The notes: generated from the sequence alone by a model not told the origin. Positions 21,656 through 33,671 are shown, counted from the stretch's first letter. The stretch is DNA of 64,000 nucleotides from Hyparrhenia diplandra (GCA_015847255.1 JADLZK010007350.1:806001-870000); one strand, 5' to 3'. Made by a program: numbers and translations.

Positions 21656-23255
21656 AAGTACATTATGTATCAATAAAAATTTAGTTTCAAAAGATGATTG
21701 ATAATGTATCAACAGTTTCAGAAACTTTCCAAGCTATTTGAAACAAAGCCAGTTTGGTTTAGAAAGACATATATTCATCAGACAGACACAGACTTGTCTA
21801 GCTTGCTAGAGGCCTGTCAGAAAGACATAGATTTTGTTTGACTCTTCTTCCATATAATGCAGTAAGAGTTTACTCTGTTGTCTAGGCTGGATCACAGCTT
21901 GCTTCCTAATACGTGTTTTGTCATCGATAAACCTCTCACGTTTGCTCTGGATTGCTCTCAATAATTGCAGTATATATATAAGCCTATAAAGTTGTAATAA
22001 ATCACGATAATACTCTAAAACTACTTGTGGAATGCATGTGTATGTGTAGTATATATCTAGCTTGATGCAGCTCATCTATGAGCATAATGGATTTCATCAT
22101 TATTAGTATCTCTTGCGCTCTAAGCTATAGATTAATAAGCTATATATATATATATATATCGATCTGTCATGTTTTGTCTTTTAGGGAAAAATGTCTGATT
22201 ATTCAATCATTTTTCGCGCAAGCTATATAGAGAGTAGTACTTGCAAGTACAAAATTTGAGCAAGGACTTTTGAACCAATGCGACAAATAAAGCAAGGAGT
22301 TGACTTTGTTAATCAATGATCATTATTGAAGAGTTTGTTTACTAGTAGTAAATACGCATAGGTGATTATTAAAAAAATACTTATAGGTGGGCACGAACAC
22401 CTAATTGGCTTGTGCCTGCAAATGGAAATTATGTAGAATATAAACACCTGTCGTCGTATTGCTAACTACTCTAATCTCATGTGCACTATAACATGTCCGT
22501 ACATATTACGATATGTTCTTCCTCCTAGACTAGCTAAGGACGATCTAGTCATTTTTGACAAACTAACTGATCAAGACCCCGTTCGCGTTGATTTCATTTG
22601 CACTCTCAACGAAGTAAAGAATCTAAGGTTACTAGCACACGGAAGATCTACTATACTGCATACATATATATATAGCTGATGATGGGTCATATATATCCAG
22701 AAGCTAGGCTAGGGAAGCAGAGAATTCACAATCAGTGACCAGGAACTCATGGTTTCACATCTGTTCTTCTACCATAACACATCATCATAAAATGATAAAA
22801 GAACATGGCAGGCACATATTATCTAGCTGCATGAATTTGATTCGAACGAAGGACGTAGTAGCTATAGGTCACATAGCAACTAAGTTATATATATAATCTT
22901 ATTGTGACCGTGGAGAAGAAACTTTCCAGCCGGAGGTGCAGTGGGTGGTTGACGAATGAAGTATGAACCCAACAAATTAAAGCCCGTTGACCCGACCCAA
23001 CGAAGCCCTCTGCAGTCTCTTGCCCCCGGCCTCCTCATGGACAAACTGTGGACTGGACTGCCCGATTGGTGTACGTGCGGTCAAGGTCAAAGGCAGCGTA
23101 GGTAGGTGGTGTGGTCCGGTCCATGCAGGCTGTTGGATCCAAAGCCAACAACGCATACGGATTCCTTGTCAACCGATCGATCATTATCCATGGCGTTCTG
23201 TTCATACAGAAAAGTCAAAGACATGCCTCCTTCCGCATTTTATATTATAAAAAAT

Positions 23256-23673
23256 AGAGACAAGTGTTTCAGCCGTGGCGCAAGTGTTTCAGCCATGGGC
23301 TGCGGCCCATGTATGTAATACACCGTTGCGGCCTGCTGCTCGGCCCATGTATTCCTTCCTTTGAGGCCAGCCCAATCTACCCACCGCCACTAAGGACAAG
23401 GCCACACCTCCGGTTGCCCACCCAAACCGTCGCTGCCAGTCAAAATCAAATTGACTTTTCCGATCCAAGAAAAATAACTTCCACATATATTACTTGCACT
23501 TTTGGACTAACAAACATGAGGTTATCCCTTGGTTGCTTATGATTTAAACATTTTCACCAAAAACAAAAAGGACTCATAAGCAGCATAAGAGTTTGCTTAT
23601 GATTATTATCTCTCTTGGTTGTGTTCTTTTCAAATTTATTTCAAAGCAGCTATTTGATTATTTTCATAACTTG
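23256..23673. other. Intergenic DNA left of the MULE
   Basis: Starts right where the duplicated B3 promoter ends. CAAGTGTTTCAGCC is repeated twice at 23261 and 23280. No gene recognised. Confidence 0.4.
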
Positions 23674-23681
23674 GTAGTGTG

Positions 23682-23945
23682 GAATCTTTTTGCTAATTTG
23701 ACAGTTTTTTAAACTAATTACAAGATTAACACGGGTTGATTTTTTTTTCAAAAATAGCACATTTGGAGGTGCCAAAGGCGCCTCAATTCCACACCTATGG
23801 CGCCATGCATGGCGGCGCCTCAAGGCTGCCACGGTGTCATCCCGGCGCAGCGAGCCAGCGGCGTGGCTGGCCTTGAGGCGCCACATGCAAAGGCGCCTCG
23901 GGGTTGGCCTTGAGGCGCCATTGGCAAAGCGCCTCAAGGGGCCAG
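23682..23945 (+). repeat. Left terminal inverted repeat of the MULE
   Basis: Outer AT-rich 75 bases, then alternating GAGGCGCC, GGCGCCAT and TTGAGGCGCC units. The same motifs appear inverted at 34110-34369. It probably contains the promoter of the transposase gene, whose first ATG is about 750 bases inward. Confidence 0.88.
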
Positions 23946-24694
23946 GAGAGCCACGACCCCCGCCCGCCTGTCCACCCTCTCGAACCCGCCTCCCTCACTG
24001 AATCGATCGGGAGCGAATCAAAAAAAAAAAACGCCGGCACCTAGGGTTTGGAACCCGCCCGCCCGCCGCCGCCCCGGTGCCTCCCGCCCCGCCGCCCGTC
24101 GGTGCCGCCCGCCCGCCGCCGGTGTCGCCCGCCCGACCCCCCCCGCCGAACGCCGCCCCCAGGTAGCCCGCCGCCCGCCGCCGGAATGCCGCCGACGCCG
24201 GCTGCTCCCTCCGTCCCGTGGCCGCGCCCGGCGGCCGCCCGAAGCGGCCATTGCCGGCGGCGGGCACCCTTCCTCTGTCTCTGAAGCACACGGCAAGGTA
24301 ACTTCTTTTTTTTTTTTTTTTTTTGTTATTAGTGCTATCTACCGGGAAGATTGTTTTGTGCAAATCACATATAGTTAGTTTAGTTACTTCGAATTAGATT
24401 AGTTAGGGTTAGCATTTGTTTTTGTTAGAGATTTGTTATGGATCATACGGATAGTTTAGTTAGTTAATAAGTTCCAATGTTTTGGGTAGTGATATGTTAG
24501 TTATTTAGTTAGGTAGTATAGACCTAGTGACTTTCTTAGTTATGGTTATATAGTTAGATATTTGTTTAGTTACTTATTTAGGTTTGGATACTTATTTTGG
24601 AAAGTTAGTTACGACATTTACGTTGTATAGTTAGCTAGGTGGACAAGGTCACGAAATTGAACTCCTAATATACTCAAAATATCCTTTCGTGTAG

Positions 24695-27440
24695 ATGGAT
24701 TGTTTTGTCCGTGTCTTTTATGGAGGAAGTGTCACAAAAAGAGGATTGTATGTTTGATGGCATGGAGGAGGATTTGGAGATGTTTGACGAACCTCCTAGC
24801 TATGATGCTCTTTTTGCTACGATTGAAAGAAGTTTGGTGTGGAGGTCGCGCTTAGTGGGAGGTTCGATGCGGGGTCCACTAGGCGGCGCTATGTCATGAT
24901 GCCCTTGCTTGACTCGGCTCACTGGACTGCTACAACCGGGTCCTACAAGGTTGCAATTGTAAAATGCCTGAGGTGGTGGTGGAGAGATGTATAGCTGATG
25001 ATCAGGATGACGATGTCGGCCCTTACTCTGATTGTCATGGAGGCGGTCCCGAGGCAATGGAGGAAGATACACAATTGGACGGTCATTTCACGGGGATCAT
25101 CCAAAGATGGCGTCACGACTCGGGATTAGATCACCGGGTTTGGCGGGCGATACCTACGATGTGGATGATTTCGGCGGGAGGAGGAGGAGGTACGGGAGGA
25201 GGAGGAGAGGATTGATGATTTGGTAGGCGGTGACTCTAAGTCCGAGGATGATTATGAGGAGGAGAGGATGTCCCCTCTGTTCACTCAGGCCAACGGGATT
25301 ACCGATCGAAGAACTTCATGCAATGCCGGTGCAAGGAAGACTAACTAGAGAAGAGGATGCGGATGTTCCCCTCCCGGTTCCTTTGTTCGTTTTCGGCGAA
25401 GCACAACCCTATGTTCCACCAGATCCGTACACAGAGACAGAGTTGATGCAGTTGCGGTCGATGGGCGTACCTTTTAGAGGCATTCCCAACTACAGGGACG
25501 TTAGCATGACCGATATGGCAGTCTGTGACACCGGCCTAGAGTTGTCTTGGGCGGTCCGTGCACAATCATGAGAATGTTATCCTTTCTAAGGGGATGCTTT
25601 TGTTACATTACGAGCTAAAGTTGTTTATGCAAAACTATCTTTGTCCACCACCACAGGCCGTACAAGGTCACTCATTCTGACAAGGAGGTGATGTACTATG
25701 TGGAATGCAAAAACCGCATCGAAAACGGTTGTATGTGGAGGGTAAATGCTCGGAAGAAGGTAGATGGCAAGTGGAAGATAACTCGAGTGGTGCAACCCCA
25801 CACATGTGCTGATAACAAGTCAAATGAGAAGCATCCTCAACTCACGGCACAGTACCTTGCCCATCGCATATTGGGTCTTGTTGATGACAACAACGATGTT
25901 TCAATATCGTCCTTGATCCAGTCAATAGTCGGATTTACACAGTATACGCCCCTTTATGGGAAGGTTTGGCGTGCTAAGCAGATTGCATTGCAGATTCGAT
26001 GGGGCAGCTGGCAAGAAGCGTACAACAGGGTTCCTAGAATATTATGTGCAATGAGGTACTACAACCCTGGGCTGAAATGGTTCGTAGACACTGGCGGTAT
26101 CACTTACCGATCAGAATCAGGGAAAGTGAGGCATGTGTTGAAACGTGTGTTCTGGTCCTTTGCACAGACGGAACATGCATTTCAATATTGTCGGCCCGTT
26201 GTTCTAGTTGATGGCACCTTCCTAACAGGGAAGTACAAGGGTGTGTTGATGATGGCAGTGCTTGTTGACCCCGAGAAGCAAATAGTACCGCTGGCATTTG
26301 CATTGGCAGAGGGAGAGTGCAATGAGTCATGGTCGTGGTTCATGTGGCATCTAAGGGTTCATGTGCTTGGGCCAACTCGCAAGGTTTGTATGATATCGAC
26401 CGTCCACGCGGGTCTCCTTAATGCCACCGATGAAGAAATAGAGGGTCACCCGCCTTTGGTCCATCGATGGTGCATGCGTCATTTCGCCGCTAATTATTGG
26501 CGGCGGAGGAAGAAGGAGGAGGTTTGTGCTAAGGTTAAGGAGGCGTGTTGTGTCCTTACCCAAACCCGAGTTCAAGGATCTAAGGCTGAGCTTGATAAAA
26601 TGATGAACCCACGGGGAGTGCATGGTTGCGGCGTCGGATGGAGAAGAAGGAGAAGTGGGCGTTAGCATATGATGAGGGTGGATGGCGTTGGGGCATAATG
26701 ACTACGAACTCGTCCGAATCTTTCAACCGTGTGTTCAAAGGTGTTAGAGCCTTGCCGGTGTGCGGAATAGTTGAGTACTCGTTTCGAAGTGCAATGAGTA
26801 TTTTGTAAAGCGTTGGGGCAAGGCCGGGCAAGGCTTACCCGGCAAGGATGGTCCGTTTGGAGAGGCTGCTAGGGAATTCATACAATGAGCAAGAGGCTTG
26901 GTTGAAGATGCGAGATAGGCGAACCGTACGGGCCAAATAGGCAGGTTTATAGTGTGCGAGGCCGGGTGGTACAACCTTGGGTGGCGAACGCTATGGAGGC
27001 ATCACCATGTGGTCGATCTAGAGAAAGTGGAGTGTACTTGTAACGTACCTCGGATCATGCATGCCCCTTTGCGGTCACATGATAAGCTGCGTGCAAGGTC
27101 ATCGATATGACTACAAAGATCTCCCTTATATGTCACCATTGTACCGCCGAGAGTACACGCTTAAGGTTTGGGAAAAGGCCTTTGAGCCCTACCTTGACGA
27201 AACACAGTGGCCGCCTTACCATGGTTTGGACTACCTTCCCGATCACCATCTGGAGAAGACGGGGAAGGGCAGGCGCAAGACGAAGCGGCTTAGAGGTGAT
27301 ATGGATGCCATCAAAGGTTACGGGAAAGACAGATTTGCAGGGGGGGACTTCGACGAGACACATGGCACAAATAAGCTGATTACGCTTTTGCGGCGAGTCG
27401 GCCACAAGGCTTCGAGACATAGAAGGAAGGGCAATAAGGG
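24695..27440 (+). pseudogene. MULE transposase, frame-disrupted
   Basis: Mutator-type DDE transposase that would cut and move the element in the nucleus. The reading can be followed from MDCFVRVFYGGSVT (24695) through MFDGMEEDLEMFDEPPSYDA and an acidic N-terminal region. An MuDR-type DNA-binding part follows at 25688 (YYVECKNRIENGCMWRVNAR), then the catalytic core: VVLVDGTFLTGKYKGV (first Asp) near 26200 and HRWCMRHFAANYW near 26463. The KWALAYDEGGWRWGIMTTNS, SESFNRVFKG block comes near 26660. A CxC...CxH SWIM zinc finger (ECTCNVPRIMHAP, then CGH) lies at about 27030-27080, and a basic region ends at about 27435. Where the family has SDRH this copy reads ISTVHAG, losing the second catalytic Asp. 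Frame changes occur between at least five blocks (about 24740, 26620, 26785, 26890, 27062). It is probably spliced to the following plant-mobile-domain region. Confidence 0.85.
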
Positions 27441-27560
27441 TATACAAATTAATTTGCTTGTATCTTGTTATTTACTAGCACCTCAAATTGTTACATTGTT
27501 TATAGTTTTCCTTTTTTATATACATGTATGCTCTAACCTTTGTTTTCAACTTGTTTACAG

Positions 27561-30258
27561 GATGGCTCCTCACCCGAACTACCCGCTGCTGGACACTGTG
27601 TACGACCTAGAGCACCGAGCCTACTTCTTGGCCGACAAGGAGCTTCAGGAGTTCCTGACACCTCTTCGACCACGTGTGCACAATCCCACAGGACGGCGGG
27701 CACGCGCCGTACATACACGTCCTGGGCTGGCTTCCTTGAGCTAGCCCGGGTAGTCATTGCCGAGCTTCCCGATCTTGACCCCCCTCTTCTCACAGCTCTT
27801 GTGGATAGGTTCGGCTTGTTACTATTGTTTTGTCCTATGTTTGTGTCTAATATCTTCTATTTGCTTTTCTGGTTTCGACTGACCATTACATTTGTCTACT
27901 ACATACTGACAGGTGGAGGCCCGAGACACACACGTTCCACTTTCCTTGCGGCGAGAAGACTATCACTTTGCAGGACTTGAAGTTCATATTTGGTTTGAAG
28001 GTAGGTGGCCTTGCAGTGACTGGTGTTCTAGATGGAGAGAATTGGAAGGACGCTTGATTGAGCGATTCGTGGAAGGTGGCCAAAGGACAACCCGGAAGTA
28101 AGCACCGGATCTATTCAAGTTTTTCAATACTACAACCAGACTTTGTTTTTGTGCCTCAACTGCAGCTAACTATAACCCAATTTTAGGAAAACCTCTGGTG
28201 TCCCTTCACACTAGCTCGCTGAACACTTTGGAGAAGCGAATCCCCATGCACGAGGCGGGGCGTGGAGAGGTACGCCAAGGTTTGGTTGTGGCACTTCCTT
28301 GGCGGCTTCCTTTTCCCGGATGGTCAAGGAAACATTATCATTTGGATGTTTTTGGGCATCCTCAGCAAGACATGGGAGGAAATATCGTCTGGTTGGGGTA
28401 GTATGGTGCTTGCTTGGATGTATCGGCAGTTGTGTCTTGCCTGCCGTCGGACGTCAGACACCCCCAACCTAGGTGGTTGTTGCTACCTGCTACAGATTTG
28501 GTGCTGGGAGCGGTTCCCAGTGGCGAGGCCCAATAATCCTCCATCGTTGCCTGTAAGTAATGATTTCCACTTAAACGTGCAATGTACCAAATTTATGTAA
28601 GGTACTCATTTTCCACATAAATGTTCTTGTTCAATGCAGACCATGGTCTCAGGGGATGTACTCCCCAGCACTCTCTGTACTGTGGACAAATGCATTACGT
28701 GGAGAAGGTGAAGAAGAATTACAGCAAGTCAGAGGAAAACCGTTGAGGAGGTACAAGCAGTACACGGACAACTTTGACTGCATTACACAATATCAGGTTC
28801 CAACCGTACCCTACAATGCGTGTTTTGTTTGGCCTTAGCTACACTTAATCAGTGTTTGAGCCCGGCTGACACTTTTTTTTAGGTATGCTGGACTCCTTGG
28901 GACCGCGCTGACCTGCAAGACTTCCTCAGTCCTCGCTGTTTCGAGGAGGAGGATGAGTGGCGTACCGACGTCGGTCTTATCTTCTTCCACGTGGTCGAGA
29001 TGCACTTACCGATCCGGGTGTGCCGGCAGTTTGGAAGGTGGCAGCCATACCCAGTGCCACAATACTCGACAAACCTAGATTTGCACAAGTAAGTCCATTC
29101 ATTTGTCCACAATTGAGCAATACCCAGTGCCACAGTTCTAACTTATCCTTGGAAAAATCATTTTCTATGTAGGTATGATCGGAAGAAGAGATACAAAGAA
29201 AAGAACTGGGCAGTGACACAACTACAGTTCATTCAATTGTGGGAGCACAGGCAAAAGATCACCAGCGACTTAGGGCCAGCCCACGACCAGCATGACTTTG
29301 ATGAATACCTAAAGTGGCTACAGTTGAATACAAGGACACATTTAAAGACAGCCTTCCACTTTCAAAGAACCCCCTTGAGAAATCAATGTGGTTGAAGATG
29401 AGTATGACATCATGGTTAGGGATGGGACACAGCTTGAGACGGCCCCTCTGCAGTATCATGTGGTAATTTAGTTTAGCAAATACTTGTCTAGCCTGGAACT
29501 ATCCACCATTTAAAACATTATTAGTCATGACTTCCATTTTGTTTGCAGGCGACAAGACTAACATCCATCTCAGACGAAGGCTTCAAAGCACTAGAAGAGA
29601 CTGAAGGAGAGCCTGACGGCGTTTTGAAACAATATGTAAAGGTACACATTCTCGCTTCTTATACAGATAACCACATAGCGTTGCAACTAATGTCATAACT
29701 CTTTGTCCTTAATGTGCAGAAAGTGGCGCATGAATGCAGGAAGCTTGCTCAAAAGCTAAATTGCATGCGCTCTACGGTTGTGCCACCACCGGCAGCTTCG
29801 CCTTCGCAAAGTCCGTACCCTTCGAGTTCTACGCCCTGACCCACGACCCCACGGGCCTACATGGAAGGGTCATCCTCGGCTGTTCGTACTCCGTCCACGG
29901 ACCCAGGGCGGCCTTCTTCGTACTCCCCCTGCTACCGAGGAACAACAGGAGGAGGAGGACGAGGAGGAGGAGGAGGAGGAGGAGGAATACGAGTACGACG
30001 GGGACATGCTTGCCTATGACGAGGTTTTCATCACCCAGGGTGCACCTGTAGGTACCCAAACAGAAGATCAGGTAATACATAGAACCAATCCTCTAACTTC
30101 TATGTTTTATGCCTTCCTAAACTAATCCAGTGCAAACCATGCTTCAGGGTACAAGTCAAGCCCAACACTATCGCCGAGGCCAACGCGAGCGTGACCACAC
30201 AGACATTGGGTACACTCCAAACATACTCCCTACGGAACCAAAAAGAAAGAGGGTTTGA
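27561..30258 (+). pseudogene. Plant mobile domain (PMD/MAIN-like) protein of the MULE, frame-disrupted
   Basis: Begins GMAPHPNYPLLDTVYDLEHR right after a TTTACAG acceptor, with a matching donor after RRKGNK of the transposase about 120 bases upstream. It may therefore be the C-terminal part of a fusion rather than a separate gene. PMD signatures: LTPLRPRVHNPTGR, ARVVIAELPDLDPPLLTALV, then after an intron RPETHTFHFPCGEKTITLQD, LKFIFGLKVGGLAVTGV, and KVWLWHFLGGFLFPDGQGNI near 28275. Introns with GT-AG borders are visible at about 27809-27911 and several places to 30148. The end has a run of about ten Glu (29945-29990), DGDMLAYDEVFITQG, and finally PKRKRV-stop (30241-30258), a typical monopartite nuclear localisation signal. 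PMD domains occur in plant transposons and in the domesticated MAIN/MAIL1 proteins. Several single-base breaks (for example near 27690 and 28053) disrupt the frame. Confidence 0.8.
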
Positions 30259-30490
30259 AAATATCCATACACTCCTGCGAAGTGAAACAAGGCTACATGG
30301 ATGCTACATACCTAGCAGCTATGGCATGGAGGCTTTTGTAATATATATGCACTTATGTTATGGCATGGAGAGACTTATGTAATATATATGCACTTTTATG
30401 CACTTATGTTATGTATGGCATGGAGGCATTGCTAACTGTTTACCCTTGGTATAAGTTATGTATGGCTTTATTTGGATCCAGAACCAAATC

Positions 30491-30650
30491 CTCTTTTAAG
30501 ACATAAGATAAGATGTTTGTAAAATTCTATTTAACCTCCTTAACTATGGGTGCCCTTAAGACATAAGATAAGATATTTGTAAAATTCTATTTAACCTCCT
30601 CTTTTAAGACATAAGATAAGATGTTCGTAAAATTCTATTTAAGTTATGCA
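30491..30650. repeat. Three tandem copies of a 50-60-bp unit
   Basis: TTAAGACATAAGATAAGATG followed by TTTGTAAAATTCTATTTAA occurs three times in a row with small changes, just after the plus-strand genes of the MULE. It lies between the convergent genes and could mark their shared 3' region. Confidence 0.85.
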
Positions 30651-30719
30651 CAGCTGTTTTACCATTGTATCTGCTACACCAACAAAAATAACCTTCAAAA
30701 ACCACTCATGAGGTTATTT

Positions 30720-30890
30720 AAAAGGGCTTCAATACTTTAAGGAGTTCAATATCTGTTTTTTTAATTCTTCCAAATGATGCAGCACACTAAGCTTCATGGA
30801 GACTTTCATCTTTGCTGCTTGGCAAATTTGGAAGCAAAGATCTTTGTATTGCTCTTTTCTTTTGGTCTGTATTGCTCTTTTTTTTTTTTC
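30720..30890 (+). mobile_element. Small LINE (zf-RVT tail) fragment inside the MULE
   Basis: The frame from 30796 reads METFIFAAWQIWKQRSLYCS, like the WEIWKQRN motif at the end of plant LINE zf-RVT regions. It ends at a 12-base T-run. Only a short piece is present, without a target duplication. Confidence 0.5.
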
Positions 30891-31015
30891 GGGCGCCAGT
30901 GCTGTATTTGTTGGCAATGGCGCTGAAGTTCGGGCGCCACGAGCAAAGGCGCCACCTTCGGGCGCCACGGCTTGGCGCGCCTTTGCCAAAGGCGCCCGAT
31001 CGGCGCGCTTAAAAA
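30890..31015. repeat. Internal GGCGCC-rich cluster in the MULE
   Basis: About eight GGCGCC or GGCGCG units, including CGCCTTTGCCAAAGGCGCC as found in the right terminal repeat (near 34264-34280). It resembles a third, internal copy of the subterminal zone and could be the remnant of another MULE end. Confidence 0.6.
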
Positions 31016-31133
31016 AAAGAGTGCGATCTGCCGAGATCTAGTTCATTCCGGAGAAAATTCATAGCACAAGGTTGTACACAGGCACATAAGGTTAACCACA
31101 TGGTTCGACAAATAAGCATAAGGTTACAATAGT

Positions 31134-33671
31134 TCACCACATAGTTCGCGGCAAGACGGATAGTTCAACATGGATCGTTACGTAGCAACTAGATAAGACA
31201 ACATTCTTCACTACATATTGGCATGCAAGTATCAATTCACCGATCAACATCGGGAATCGAGCGATAGCACGGTAGCAAGTCTTCGTGCGAATCACTCTCC
31301 TCCACGGGAACCTCATTGCTTCGACTAGTCCCCCCTTTGCTCCACCCGGGCTGCTTTTTTTCGCCTCAATCTCATCGGCTACTTGAGAAGCTTGGGACCA
31401 CCACTCTTCATCTTCTTGCATTTTGCGTCTTCTTCGCCTCCTCATCTTGCATTTGCGTCGTCTTCGCCTCATAAATCTCATCGGCTACTTGCATCGCTTG
31501 GGACGAAGTCATGATCATTTTCCCGCACATCAATGGCGGGGACAGCGCCGTCCCGCACCGAACCACGGCGGGGACGGTGTCATCTCGACGACAATGTGCT
31601 CTGCACTTCCGCACAACGGCGAGGGCATGCAATATCCGATTTGTTGCCGTCCTCACAGGGCTGTGTCCTCCCCGCACGTGAGCCACCACGGGGACTATGT
31701 CCTCCGCACATTGCCCACCACGGGGATGGCATCCTCCCGCACATTGGGCACCACGGGGACTTGGTCTCCCTTATTCCTCCTCCGCTCTTCGTGGTCGCTC
31801 CTTTAGCTTCTTCTTGTAAATATTAATCCCTTTCTCATATTGTTCATTCTGTTGGCGCATAACTCCCAAGCTAGGGCATGCTCACTGCGCCCTCTGCCTA
31901 CGGATGAGTAGGTACTCTTTGACAAGCCGATCACCATCTTCCATCTCGTTCTTGGCCTTGCATGTCTCGAGGAACTCCCTCTTGCCATAAAAAGACTCCC
32001 ACAAACATTTTCTAGTGTTACATTTGAACGAAAAAAACAACCCATATGAGTTAGGGAACATAAGGCATGATATTGCCTACAATGCATGAAGCAACCAACC
32101 TCATCATAATCCACCATATGGCCACAAAAATATCCTATTCCCAACTCTGCAAGAGTCAGGCCGTAGTTGGCTGGAACACCACATGGGCACTTGACAGCCT
32201 CTTGCTCAGGTACTTTCAACCCAGCCTCAGCGAGGGCTATGAGCTCGTTCAATCTTGAAAAGTCACCGTCATCATCCATGTTTTGGGCCTCCTTGTTGTT
32301 CAACTCAGCCTCGCCCGGCGTCGCGTTTGTCAATTTCTTTCGGGTGGCCTTCTTTTGTGCTTCCTCCACCACACTCTGAATGTGCGCCGCTCTGTACTCG
32401 TCCACAACGAAACCACCTGGTCCTCTAATCTCTGTGAACAAAAACATTCAAATATGATTCCACATAATTTAAAATGAGAGAGCATATCATTAGGATTGTG
32501 CTATTTGAACACTTACTCAAACGTAGACCATCCTCAAGGTCTTTGATGGCCTTGTACTCTTGTTCCACCTCCTTCCTTTTCAAATTACAATGCATCTTCC
32601 TCTTCCTTCTTTTTCTTTCTTCTTTCATGATCCAAATTCTCTCGGCTTTTCACACCCATCTCGCAGGCAACCCTATTTTTGCTTACGTCTGCGCTCGACA
32701 ATGTACGAGTCAACAAGCCGACTACCCCAACGCATCTTCTGGTCCATGGCTTTATGAGCCGAGATCTGCTGCTTCACCTTTTCCTCTCCCTCGTAACTCT
32801 CCCACTTGCATTTCCGGTGCTCATTAAAGATAAGAAATCAACAAGTGTTAGCGAAAAATATTGTGTGATGTCATTGTCGGATGCGGGGTAAGCGACCAAC
32901 CTCAACATAGTCGTCCATATGCCCGCACCAGTAGCCTATGCCAAGCTCGAAGGAACAAGACCGTAGTTCGCTTTAACACCACATTTGCATAACACAGTTC
33001 GTACTCCTAGGCTTTATTACCCTCTTCCTCTTCTTATCGTTTTACGGATCGGGCCAAAGAGACTTGGGACCCCATAGGTGCTCTCGAAATGACGCCGCAA
33101 TCCGGGGATTCGGTCGCTCTTGTTCCCCACACGAAAATTCATCCCATTTGTCTACCACAGCATAATCTCCAATGGCATCGCGGGCGGCGATTCTAGTCGT
33201 CGATGTGTCCGGTACTCCTTGTCGAAATCACTCATTGGTGGAGGGTTCGGGAGGTGGAACCCATCGCTTGAAGCGCTCATGTGCAATTCGGTACTTGTAC
33301 TGCGTCTTTGAACATGAGGTACCTTGGGTCAAACTTATCGGGCCCGGTCAATCCATTGGAAAAAGAAGCACCTTTCAATGTCCTCCTACAAAACATAATT
33401 TTATCAAACTTGGTACTTAGCCGATAGTAACAAAAAGAAAACCGGCAATATGTCGACAAATACTTACAAAGATATGAGCCGCACTCGTAGAAGCAACGTG
33501 CAGCGTCTACGGATGCCCTGACCGGGGAAACAACGGCACGCAAAACCACAATCACAGCTAGGGATTTGGGAGTTCCGGAGGGACGTCGGCATCCTTGCAA
33601 GACCTATCGGGTACAATTCGGGAGGACGACCTTTTTCGGCTCCACTTCAATTTCCGATAGTCATACTCCAT
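31134..33671 (-). pseudogene. GRF-type zinc-finger protein gene in the mudrB position, frame-disrupted
   Basis: Starts MEYDYRKLKWSRKRSSSRIV at 33671 near the right TIR and reads toward the transposase. A GRF-type zinc finger is split over an intron: DCGF-like Cys pair (about 33545), AARCFYECGSYLC (33508-33470) and ERCFFFQWID (about 33385). Two copies of a second Cys/His module follow. One (about 33005-32880, continuing at 32820-32790) reads CKCGVKANYGLVPSELGIGY, WCGHMDDYVEV, then RKCKWESYEG. The other (about 32195-32085, continuing at 32010-31980) reads CPCGVPANYGLTLAELGIGY, FCGHMVDYDEV, then KCLWESFYGKREFLETCK. A Lys/Glu-rich stretch (VEEAQKKATRKKL) lies between, and further charged repeats follow to about 31134. 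GRF fingers bind single-stranded nucleic acid in other proteins. Frames change several times. Function in transposition is inferred only from position. Confidence 0.7.
31675..31770. repeat. Short tandem repeats around CACCACGGGGA
   Basis: CACCACGGGGA recurs at about 31685, 31718 and 31750 followed by related sequence with CCGCACATTG, a unit of about 32-33 bases. It lies in the 3' part of the minus-strand zinc-finger gene and would encode a short repeated peptide. Confidence 0.7.

Larger units (their letters stand above)
18735..23255. repeat. Duplication unit B (second copy of the B3 upstream region, no gene)
   Basis: Starts about 150 bases after the B3 stop and repeats unit A in the same order. 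It ends at a TATA-like stretch (TTATATTATAAAAAA, about 23240) where the second B3 coding region would begin. No B3 sequence follows, so this is a promoter copy without its gene. It is longer than unit A because it holds an orphan WAT1 exon (19293-19432), an LTR piece (about 19640-20402) and a solo LTR (20718-21655). Confidence 0.85.

Noticed and set aside
29829..30080. Leu-rich minus-strand frame opposite the PMD gene
   Set aside because: It is the reverse reading of the poly-Glu tract, giving an artificial poly-Leu stretch.
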